Positions 1 through 4,446 of a stretch of DNA of 9,839 nt are shown here, piece after piece (position 1 is the first letter of the stretch; each line of letters starts with the position of its first letter). The stretch is from contig JAISCU010000033.1 of the NCBI GenBank assembly GCA_031265345.1, forward strand, positions 1 to 9,839, read 5' to 3'. The position numbers were made by a program, and so were the translations under genes. The stretch comes from Bifidobacteriaceae bacterium (lineage in GTDB: Bacteria; Actinomycetota; Actinomycetes; Actinomycetales; WQXJ01). The notes below the pieces were generated by a model. It did not search any database. It had not been told where the DNA came from and saw only the letters and a program-made list of their open reading frames with translations.

Positions 1-654
1 AGGTCGCCGATCACATTGCTGATCGCGGCCGCCTGGAACTGGTTGACCGCCCCTCCGATCGCGGCGGCGGTCACCTGGCGAAGCGGGGCGGCGTCCCGGC
101 CGCCGAGGACCAGGTTCGAGGTCTGATGGGACGTCAGGCGCCCGACCAGCGACACCCACGCGCCCGCCGTCGAACGGGCGACCCGTTGCACCGTCCCCGC
201 CTGCGAAGCGGCCGTCAGGAGCGTGGAGATGGCCGCGTCCACACTGTTCTTGATGTTCATCAGCCCGACGATGTGGTCCAAAACCTCTCCCCGCGCCGCC
301 AGCGCCCCCAGGCCGCCGAGGCCGCCCGGGCCGCCCGGGCCGCCCAGCACGGCCGCGCCGCGCATCGTCTTCGCGGCATGCATGACCGCGATCAGCTCGC
401 CCGGGTCCGTCACCTGGGCGAGCGGTTCCAGGACCGCCTCCACCCGCGGGCCGGAGACGGGCCGGTACCCGTCCACCCCCGCAGACCCCGGCGTCCTCGC
501 CGGGGTAGCGCCCCTGGGCGGATCGACCCCCGGCACCGCCCAGAACACGGCCCCCTCGGGCTGGCCGGGGAGGGCCGCCCCGGACCGGTCCGGGCCGGTC
601 CGGGCCGTCCGCGCCGGGACCCTCCAGGGGCTCCGGGGCCGGCGTCGATGTCAT
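1..654 (-). CDS. DUF222/13E12-type HNH endonuclease family protein, N-terminal part, frame broken near its start
   Basis: An open minus-strand frame runs from the left edge up to a stop at 651-653. Its body is protein-like: VTDPGELIAVMHAAKTM, a Gly/Pro stretch (GGPGGPGGLGGLG), LMNIKNSVDAAISTLLTAA, then ARSTAGAWVSLVGRLTSHQ and QVTAAAIGGAVNQFQAAAIS. The order of helices and the 'S-T-A-W ... L-T/S ... aaai-g-a-i ... A-I-a' pattern resemble the DUF222 region of actinobacterial HNH endonucleases (13E12 repeat family); the HNH domain itself would lie beyond the window. No usable ATG opens this frame before residue 'MHAAK'. The nearest in-frame candidate is GTG at 548, with a GAGGGGG purine run just upstream. 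A well-placed promoter instead points to ATG 654 (MTSTPAPEPLEGPGADGPDR), which is in another frame. A 10-bp tandem repeat at 585-604 lies between the two, and removing one copy would join them. Either the true start is GTG 548 or the gene is frameshifted. The family call is from memory of the pattern, not a search. Confidence 0.55.
   Translation of the reverse strand, partial: MTSTPAPEPLEGPGADGPDRPGPVRGGPPRPARGGRVLGGAGGRSAQGRYPGEDAGVCGGGRVPARLRPAGGGGPGTARPGDGPGRADRGHACREDDARRGRAGRPGRPGRPRRPGGAGGAGRGFGPHRRADEHQEQCGRGHLHAPDGRFAGGDGATGRPFDGGRVGVAGRAPDVPSDLEPGPRRPGRRPASPGDRRRDRRGGQPVPGGRDQQCDRRP
585..604. repeat. Two perfect tandem copies of a 10-bp repeat inside the DUF222 gene's 5' end
   Basis: CCGGTCCGGG occurs twice head to tail (585-594 and 595-604), followed by a partial third copy (CCGTCC, 605-610). 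The unit is not a multiple of three, so gain or loss of a copy changes the reading frame. Loss of one copy would fuse the frame of ATG 654 to the downstream DUF222-like frame without a stop. In the gene's sense this gives ...ADGPDR-SGAALPGQPEG.... Confidence 0.85.
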
Positions 655-660
655 GGTTCT

Positions 661-689
661 AGTATATCGTGGAACACCCCTGCGCGCAA
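661..689 (-). promoter_or_regulatory. Leaderless promoter for the DUF222-type gene
   Basis: On the minus strand TTGCGC (684-689) is followed by a 17-bp spacer and TATACT (661-666). Six bases separate the -10 box from ATG 654, so transcription would begin at or next to the start codon. No Shine-Dalgarno sequence precedes that ATG. Leaderless mRNAs of this form are common in Actinomycetota. This is the best sigma-70-like match I found in the window. Confidence 0.55.
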
Positions 690-702
690 TAGTTGTTCGA
701 CG

Positions 703-732
703 TTTTCCGGCCCCTTTTTTTGGCCCCTTTTT
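703..732 (-). promoter_or_regulatory. Three spaced A-tracts upstream of the leaderless promoter
   Basis: Read on the minus strand, runs of A lie at 727-732 (5 or more), 715-721 (7) and 703-706 (4). Their centres are about 12-14 bp apart and about 50, 64 and 76 bp upstream of the predicted transcription start. Two lie in a near-perfect 13-bp direct repeat (GGCCCCTTTTT on the plus strand). In DNA this GC-rich they stand out. They could act as an UP element or as an intrinsic bend. The role is inferred. Confidence 0.35.
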
Positions 733-1101
733 CCAGTGTTCTCCGCGCCCTGCCGCGGCCTCCCCTGGACGGCGCGGGCGCCCCCGTTCCGACGGCCGAA
801 GCACGGCGCCCGACCCCCTTCCCGTCCACCAGAACGGGGGCCTGTCCCCTGTTCTGATCGCATGGCCAAGCCGACCCGCGCGGCATCGCGCATGTCGTCC
901 CAGCACTTCGGCGCAACCAATGCCTGGGCCGTCGCGGAAACCAACTCCGACGAACCCCGACCTCCTCGCAGCAACACGGGCCTGATCCCTGTCCTCGCCC
1001 GCGCAGGTTGCCACGCGGCATCGTCCAGGCCTGTCCCCGTGGTCCGAGCTCGAAACGGTTCCACCGTTGAAACCCTGCTCCGAGCTAGCGGGCGCCTGGT
1101 C
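733..1101. other. Gene-free spacer between the DUF222-type gene and vapBC
   Basis: No convincing coding frame is seen on either strand. The open frames here have Arg/Pro/Gly-rich translations typical of GC-rich noncoding DNA. The spacer holds a strong hairpin (831-855) and two copies of the 11-mer GGCCTGTCCCC (839-849 and 1028-1038), plus a related CCCTGTCCT at about 987. One minus-strand stretch around 880-960 translates to a mildly protein-like segment (ALVAPKCWDDMRDAARVGLA) that I cannot place; it may be a gene relic. Confidence 0.5.
831..855. repeat. Inverted repeat forming a 10-bp hairpin
   Basis: The left arm AGAACGGGGG (831-840) pairs with CCCCTGTTCT (846-855) around a 5-base loop. 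The only non-Watson-Crick position is G836-T850, a wobble in RNA. No T-run follows on either strand, so it is not a classical intrinsic terminator. It could be a REP-like element, a protein-binding palindrome or a processing site. Confidence 0.5.
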
Positions 1102-1119
1102 TGCCCCACGGGTAGGGCA
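1102..1119. promoter_or_regulatory. Palindromic candidate operator of vapBC
   Basis: TGCCCCAC-GG-GTAGGGCA is an 18-bp inverted repeat with one mismatched pair. It is centred 33 bp before the vapB ATG and lies across the expected -35 position. VapB-type ribbon-helix-helix antitoxins usually repress their own operon by binding such palindromes, so autoregulation is the natural inference. Confidence 0.4.
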
Positions 1120-1130
1120 CCGTTATAGGG

Positions 1131-1136
1131 TAGCCT
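1131..1136 (+). promoter_or_regulatory. Candidate -10 box of vapBC
   Basis: TAGCCT fits the actinobacterial TANNNT -10 pattern and lies 7 bases before ATG 1144, which would make the vapB transcript leaderless. An alternative is TATAGG or TAGGGT within 1124-1131, giving a very short leader. No clear -35 match is present, and no Shine-Dalgarno sequence precedes vapB. Confidence 0.3.
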
Positions 1137-1143
1137 GGCGGCC

Positions 1144-1359
1144 ATGAAAAAGACCTCGGTGTACCTGGACGAGCCCCGCCGAATCCGTCTGGCCATGACC
1201 GCCGAACGGACGCGCCGCTCGCAGTCGGATCTGATCAAGGAGGGCGTGGACCTGGTGTTCGAGAGGCACGGCGGCGGACGTCTCATGGCGGCGCCGGTGG
1301 TGCGTTCCGGCCATCGGCTGCAAGACATCGACGCGCTGTTGGAGGATTTCGGGGAGTGA
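1144..1359 (+). CDS. vapB: VapB-like ribbon-helix-helix antitoxin
   Basis: This 71-residue protein is the antitoxin of a type II toxin-antitoxin pair. Residues 1-8 (MKKTSVYL) form the beta strand of a ribbon-helix-helix DNA-binding fold. Two helices follow: 'RRIRLAMTAERTRRS' and 'QSDLIKEGVDLVFERH'. The SQSDLI turn is typical of CopG/MetJ-type antitoxins. The C-terminal part (residues 45-71, ending LQDIDALLEDFGE) is acidic and should thread into the VapC toxin to neutralise it. The stop overlaps the vapC start (GTGA). The palindrome at 1102-1119 is its likely operator. The start is ATG 1144, the only one in this frame that gives the complete beta strand; it has no Shine-Dalgarno and may be read leaderless. 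Confidence 0.85.
   Translation: MKKTSVYLDEPRRIRLAMTAERTRRSQSDLIKEGVDLVFERHGGGRLMAAPVVRSGHRLQDIDALLEDFGE
1341..1345 (+). promoter_or_regulatory. Ribosome binding site of vapC inside vapB
   Basis: GGAGG lies 10 bases before the GTG start at 1356. It supports that start and independent initiation of the toxin in addition to coupling with vapB. Confidence 0.6.
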
Positions 1360-1796
1360 GGATCATCGCCGACACCAGCGGGATAGTGGCCGCCATCGAC
1401 GCCGACCAGCCGGGACACGCCACGGCGTTGGCGGCCCTGCAGGGCGCGGCCGTGGCGGTGGTGACTCCGCAAGTCATTGCCGAAACATGTCATGTGCTCA
1501 CCAGACTGGGGGTTGGGGTGGCGGTGGACGGTTTCCTCGAAGATGTGGCCAGCGGATTCTACGAGCTGTGGAACCCGGAACCGCACCATTACTCGCGCGC
1601 GCGGGAACTGTTGTCCAAGTATCGGGGCACCATTCGACGCAAGAGACCGAAACCGGATGGACTGGACCTCGCCGACGCCATGAACCTGGTGGCGGCCGAC
1701 CGGTTCGGGATCGAGTTCATCCTCACGACCGACCCCGGCTACCGTCAGGCGCGCACCCCGGACGACAAGGCCCTCGTGCCGATCCCCCTGATCTAG
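1356..1796 (+). CDS. vapC: VapC-like PIN-domain ribonuclease toxin
   Basis: This 146-residue PIN-domain protein is the toxin partner of the upstream antitoxin. PIN toxins are Mg2+-dependent endoribonucleases that usually cut tRNA or rRNA and stop translation. The four acidic active-site positions are visible: D6 in IIADTSGIVAAID, E43 in VIAETCHVL, D107 in LDLADAMNLVAAD and D126 in ILTTDPGYR. The catalytic set is therefore intact, and the length is normal for the family. The start is GTG 1356, overlapping the vapB stop by 4 bases and preceded by GGAGG. The 3' half contains a basic stretch (YRGTIRRKRPKPDG, about 89-102) that could contact RNA. The target RNA cannot be predicted from the sequence. 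Confidence 0.88.
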   Translation: MRIIADTSGIVAAIDADQPGHATALAALQGAAVAVVTPQVIAETCHVLTRLGVGVAVDGFLEDVASGFYELWNPEPHHYSRARELLSKYRGTIRRKRPKPDGLDLADAMNLVAADRFGIEFILTTDPGYRQARTPDDKALVPIPLI

Positions 1797-2346
1797 GGTT
1801 GGGGCAGCCGCGGCCGGGCAGGCTCTGGTCGCGCCCTCCCCCGGGGTTGGTTCGTCTGCCTGGGGACCTACGATGCCGCCGGGCCGGCTCCCAGCGCAAG
1901 GTCGGCGATGTCCGTCCCCGGGCATGAGGCGAATCCCGCGCCCACGGGTCAGGTACGGCGGCCGGCCCAGGCGCGGGCTGAGCCGAACAGGCGCGCAAAG
2001 GCCGGGCGAGCGGCATCGTGCGAAGTGTTCAATCCCCGTCTGCGGCCGCCCACGCTTGCATCCTGTGCTGCGCCGAACGCCCGCATTCGCGCCCTCCGAT
2101 GCACCGACCGCCCACTCTTGCACGGGCAGGTTTCACAAATCGCAAGAGCGAGGAGCGCCGACGGCGTTTGGGGACGTCCGCGCGCTTTGACGAGAGGAGA
2201 CCGCGCGGGCCCACGATATTCCGTGACGGGCTACCCGAGGTCCGGCAAACGCACCCACCCGTGGTGGTGCGCGTGTGCGCGGTTCCGGTCTATCGATGAT
2301 TCAGGACAGCCGGCCCGGACCGACTCCGGCGACTCCGCCGCGCGGC
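1797..2346. other. 550-bp gene-free spacer between two toxin-antitoxin operons
   Basis: Both flanking operons end here (vapC from the left, the ParE-type toxin from the right). The frames in between translate to Arg/Pro-rich sequence without recognisable motifs, and I see no tRNA, transposase remnant or CRISPR-like repeat. Two structures stand out: a 7-bp inverted repeat CTCTTGC/GCAAGAG at 2115-2121 and 2142-2148, and a hairpin at 2251-2270. Confidence 0.5.
2251..2270 (-). terminator. Possible hairpin terminator of the ParE-type operon
   Basis: GCAC/GTGC and CACC/GGTG arms form an 8-bp stem with one bulged base and a 3-base loop. It lies 77 bases past the toxin stop. On the minus strand it is followed by GTTTG, with only a short T-run, so an intrinsic terminator is plausible but weak. 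Confidence 0.3.
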
Positions 2347-2664
2347 TCAGTCCCTCAGTCGGTGGAGCCAGTAACCCGGTTCGCGGCGCTCGTGCGCGTA
2401 GGCGAGGATCACAATCGCATCCGGCTCCACCGTGTAGACGATCCGGTACGGGTATCCGCGAACGGCCTTGCCGCGGATCACGGCGCCGTCGTCAGCGGTC
2501 GTGAACGGCGGTGCGGCGTCCGGCCACTGGTCGAGGTCTTTCCGGGCCTGGCGTGCCCGGTCGATGAGCGTAAGGCCGATCCCTGGTTCCTGCTCTTCGT
2601 ACCAGCGCACGGCGGCGTCGAACTCGGCGACGGCTTCGGGGTGCTCCCGCTGGGGCAGGGTCAT
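2347..2664 (-). CDS. RelE/ParE superfamily toxin
   Basis: This 105-residue protein has the layout of a RelE/ParE-fold toxin. An N-terminal helical hairpin (HPEAVAEFDAAVRWYEEQ ... LTLIDRARQARKDL, residues 8-45) is followed by a beta sheet with the usual strand motif, GYPYRIVYTVEPDAIVILAYAHERREPGYW (70-99). The segment 'P-Y-R-I-V-Y' then 'I-V-I-L-A-Y-A-H-x-R-R-x-P-x-x-W' is characteristic. ParE members poison DNA gyrase and RelE members cleave mRNA on the ribosome; the sequence alone does not decide which. The partner antitoxin is of the kind normally found with ParE/RelE-like toxins. The start ATG 2664 overlaps the antitoxin stop by 4 bases (ATGA), with no separate Shine-Dalgarno, so translation is probably coupled. 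Confidence 0.85.
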   Translation of the reverse strand: MTLPQREHPEAVAEFDAAVRWYEEQEPGIGLTLIDRARQARKDLDQWPDAAPPFTTADDGAVIRGKAVRGYPYRIVYTVEPDAIVILAYAHERREPGYWLHRLRD

Positions 2665-2888
2665 TCGGTGAGCGAGGCGCGCAAACGGGCGTAGTGCTCG
2701 TCAGCGTCCACCAGTTCGACCGCACCGGCGCGCACCTCAGCCAGTCGCCGGGTCGCCTCGGCACGCCAAGCGGCATCGACGTCGCTGGCGTCGTGGAGAC
2801 TTTCGAGCAGGACGCCCACGACGACCGCGCGCCGATCGGCGTCGAGCGCGAGGCCATCTCGGATCAGAGTCGCGGTATCCGGCGTCAT
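2661..2888 (-). CDS. PF09720-type addiction module antitoxin
   Basis: This 75-residue acidic protein matches the pattern of the 'putative addiction module component' family (Unstab_antitox, PF09720). The first half is helical (LDADRRAVVVGVLLESLHDA). It is followed by the family signature VDAAWRAEATRRLAEVRAGAVELVDADEHYARLRASL (about 38-73): 'aaW..E..rR..e...G.vel.....' and the C-terminal 'ARLRA'. Members pair with RelE/ParE toxins encoded directly downstream, as here. The ATG at 2888 has no Shine-Dalgarno. It follows a TACACT -10 box by 7 bases, which suggests a leaderless transcript. No obvious operator palindrome was found. Confidence 0.8.
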   Translation of the reverse strand: MTPDTATLIRDGLALDADRRAVVVGVLLESLHDASDVDAAWRAEATRRLAEVRAGAVELVDADEHYARLRASLTE

Positions 2889-2895
2889 GTGTCCA

Positions 2896-2901
2896 AGTGT
2901 A
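2896..2901 (-). promoter_or_regulatory. Candidate -10 box of the antitoxin-toxin operon
   Basis: TACACT on the minus strand ends 7 bases before ATG 2888, placing the transcription start at or next to the start codon. No good -35 match is seen at 16-18 bp. Confidence 0.4.
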
Positions 2902-3536
2902 CGTCGAGCGGCCGATGATCGCCCGAAGCGTCTTCTCTCGTTCTGCGGGCTGCTGTGGACGTCAGGTCATGCCGACCGATGTCGACGTCGGAGTGTGGCT
3001 GCGAGTCGCTGAGCCCTTCGCGCCCGTCGCGCCTCTCGAGCGCCATGAGGTACCCGCCCGCGAGGTCGTGGCCGCCACCCTGCTGGGCAGCCACGACGCG
3101 ATGCCCGAGGCCGCGGCCGCGGACGGCTTCGCGAAGCTGACCGGGCTCGTTGACGAGCTCCCCGAGGAAGCGATCAACGCCGAGTTCGCCTTCGAGGACC
3201 GCGACCGCAACGTTCGGGACGTCCTCTGGCACCTGCACACATGGCACGAGATGGTCACGGAGTGGCACCGCGTGGGCACCATCGAGCGCGGCGTTCCCGC
3301 GGTCCCAGGCGAAGGGCACACCCGGAGGACGCTCCCCGACCTGAACCAGAAGGTGCGGGAAAGAGCCCAACTGGTCCAGTTCCCAGACGCGAGGAGCGCG
3401 TTCGAGGCCTCCCACGGTGATGTCGTCAGGCTGATCGAGTCGCACACCAACGACGAGCTCTTCTCACGCGGCGTGTACCCACCAATACCGCTGCGGGCCG
3501 GGCGCGTGACAGCGGGCCGCCAACCAGCCCAGAGGC

Positions 3537-3564
3537 TTGAACGCAAGACTAGGATGGATAAGTC
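3537..3564 (+). promoter_or_regulatory. Tentative promoter of the LytTR/kinase operon
   Basis: TTGAAC (3537-3542), a 16-bp spacer and TAAGTC (3559-3564) form a weak sigma-70-like pair. TAGGAT (3550-3555) is a better -10 hexamer but has no matching -35. Either would give a leader of about 160 bases carrying the inverted repeat at 3569-3595. Confidence 0.25.
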
Positions 3565-3568
3565 CTCG

Positions 3569-3595
3569 GGGTCGCGACAGCGCAGGTCGCGACCC
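3569..3595. repeat. Perfect 10-bp inverted repeat in the LytTR operon leader
   Basis: GGGTCGCGAC (3569-3578) and GTCGCGACCC (3586-3595) pair perfectly around a 7-base loop. Each arm contains the self-palindromic octamer GTCGCGAC, so the element is also a direct repeat with 15-bp spacing. It lies about 130 bp before the response regulator start. It may be an operator, an RNA hairpin in the leader, or a terminator for the upstream relic; there is no T-run. Confidence 0.6.
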
Positions 3596-3712
3596 GCAGC
3601 CTCGCGCGGTGCCCCTGTTCCGTGTGTCCGTTGGCCAGCCCGCCCCGGGCAAGCCCTCGGCGTTGGCCCGCGACAACACGGTTGGAGGGCGCCGAGCAAC
3701 GTTTCCCCAAGT

Positions 3713-3718
3713 AGGAGG
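3713..3718 (+). promoter_or_regulatory. Strong ribosome binding site of the LytTR regulator
   Basis: AGGAGG, followed by T, lies 8 bases before ATG 3727. It is the best Shine-Dalgarno match in the window and fixes the start at 3727 instead of the in-frame GTG at 3718, which overlaps it. Confidence 0.8.
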
Positions 3719-3726
3719 TGGCACCC

Positions 3727-4446
3727 ATGCCCGCACTCAAGATCGGAATTGTTGACGACTCGGGCCCCGACCGCGCCCACCTGACGCATTTGTTGACGCG
3801 TTACCAGGAGCAGCACGGCCTGGTTTGCCACGCCCGCGAGTTCTCCGACGGGGCGGCCCTGCTGGACGCCTACCAGGCGGACTTCGACCTGATCTTCCTG
3901 GACATCTTGATGGACGGCATCGACGGCATGCGCGCCGCGGCGGCGATCCGCAAGGTCGACACAAAGGTGGCGATCGTCTTCGTCACCAACACCGCGCAAT
4001 ACGCCACGCACGGTTACGCCGTCCAGGCGCAGAGCTACGTGCTCAAGCCGGTGACCTACTTCGCGTTCGAGACCGAGGTGAACCGCTGCCTGGCCCGGTT
4101 GCGGCAAGCCGGGCGGGCGGCGGTGCTGGTCGGCTCGGGCACCTCGGTGCGCCGGCTCGCGGTGGCGGACATCATCTACCTATCGTCGGTCCGCCACCGG
4201 ATCACCGTGCGCACCGCAGACGAGGCGGTCACCCTCTCGGGGACCTTGAAGGCCTTCGAGAGCCAACTCGCGGGGCACCCGTTCTACCGGTCCAACAGCG
4301 GCTACTTGATCAACCTGCGCCACCTCATGGCCGTCGAGTTCGAGGACGCCGTGATGTCCAACGGCGATGTGCTGAAGATCAGCCGCGCGCGCAAGAAGGG
4401 CGTCCTCGAAGCGTTGAACAACTACCTCGGTGGGCAGGCGCCATGA
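3727..4446 (+). CDS. LytTR-family response regulator (AgrA/ComE type)
   Basis: This 239-residue protein is the output half of a two-component system. Residues 1-115 form a receiver domain: the acidic pair D10-D11 in IVDDSG, phospho-acceptor D59 in LIFLDILMDGIDG, T87 in FVTN and K107 in YVLKPV. Residues about 137-235 form a LytTR DNA-binding domain: VADIIYLSSVRHRITVRT, GTLKAFESQL, FYRSNSGYLINLRHL and the final SRARKKGVLEALNNYL. LytTR regulators bind pairs of short direct repeats and control extracellular, bacteriocin or envelope genes. All key receiver residues are present. The start is ATG 3727, given by a strong AGGAGG. The stop overlaps the kinase start by ATGA, so the two are co-translated. 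No obvious pair of LytTR sites is visible nearby; AACGTTTCC at about 3699 is only a partial match. Confidence 0.92.
   Translation: MPALKIGIVDDSGPDRAHLTHLLTRYQEQHGLVCHAREFSDGAALLDAYQADFDLIFLDILMDGIDGMRAAAAIRKVDTKVAIVFVTNTAQYATHGYAVQAQSYVLKPVTYFAFETEVNRCLARLRQAGRAAVLVGSGTSVRRLAVADIIYLSSVRHRITVRTADEAVTLSGTLKAFESQLAGHPFYRSNSGYLINLRHLMAVEFEDAVMSNGDVLKISRARKKGVLEALNNYLGGQAP

Larger units (their letters stand above)
3101..3784 (+). pseudogene. ClbS/DfsB-like four-helix bundle protein, truncated remnant
   Basis: Residues 9-127 of this frame closely follow the ClbS/DfsB (DUF1706, DinB-like) family: FAKLTGLVDELPEEA, FAFEDRDRNVRDVLWHLHTWHEM, GVPAVPGEGHTRRTLPDLN, SHGDVVRLIESHTNDELFSRGVYP. ClbS protects producers from colibactin, and relatives are mycothiol/bacillithiol-type DinB-fold enzymes. 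Both ends are abnormal. The usual N-terminal 'PTTKaEL' segment before FAKL is missing, and after GVYP the expected 'WTGTTSLGAYF...SSHYDWA' helix is replaced by unrelated Arg/Pro-rich sequence. That sequence runs on to 3784, 58 bases into the response regulator gene. The same frame is open further upstream (ATG 2969, ATG 2915, GTG 2897), but that sequence looks unlike the family and no start has a Shine-Dalgarno. I read it as a decayed gene. A divergent functional variant starting at 2969 remains possible. Confidence 0.6.

Noticed and set aside
223..1128. A 301-codon plus-strand frame at the left
   Set aside because: It lies opposite the DUF222-like gene and then crosses the spacer; the translation is low-complexity and the minus-strand frame is far more protein-like.
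2026..2045. Sequence around GTGTTCAATCCCCGTC that recalls a CRISPR repeat end
   Set aside because: It occurs once, with no regularly spaced copies.
651..2123. A 490-codon open frame on the minus strand
   Set aside because: It runs antisense through vapB and vapC, is Arg/Pro/Gly-rich, has no recognisable domain, and is the kind of long spurious frame expected in very GC-rich DNA.
1873..2504. Plus-strand frames of 105 and 198 codons in the spacer after vapC
   Set aside because: They are Arg/Ser/Pro-rich without motifs, and the longer one runs antisense into the ParE-type toxin.
3537..3784. Short plus-strand frames before the LytTR gene as a signal peptide precursor
   Set aside because: They are Arg/Pro-rich, have no leader or cleavage motif and no Shine-Dalgarno, and run into the regulator gene; one is just the tail of the ClbS relic frame.
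2962..4107. A 381-codon minus-strand frame opposite the ClbS relic and LytTR gene
   Set aside because: It is the shadow of two recognisable plus-strand genes and has no motif of its own.
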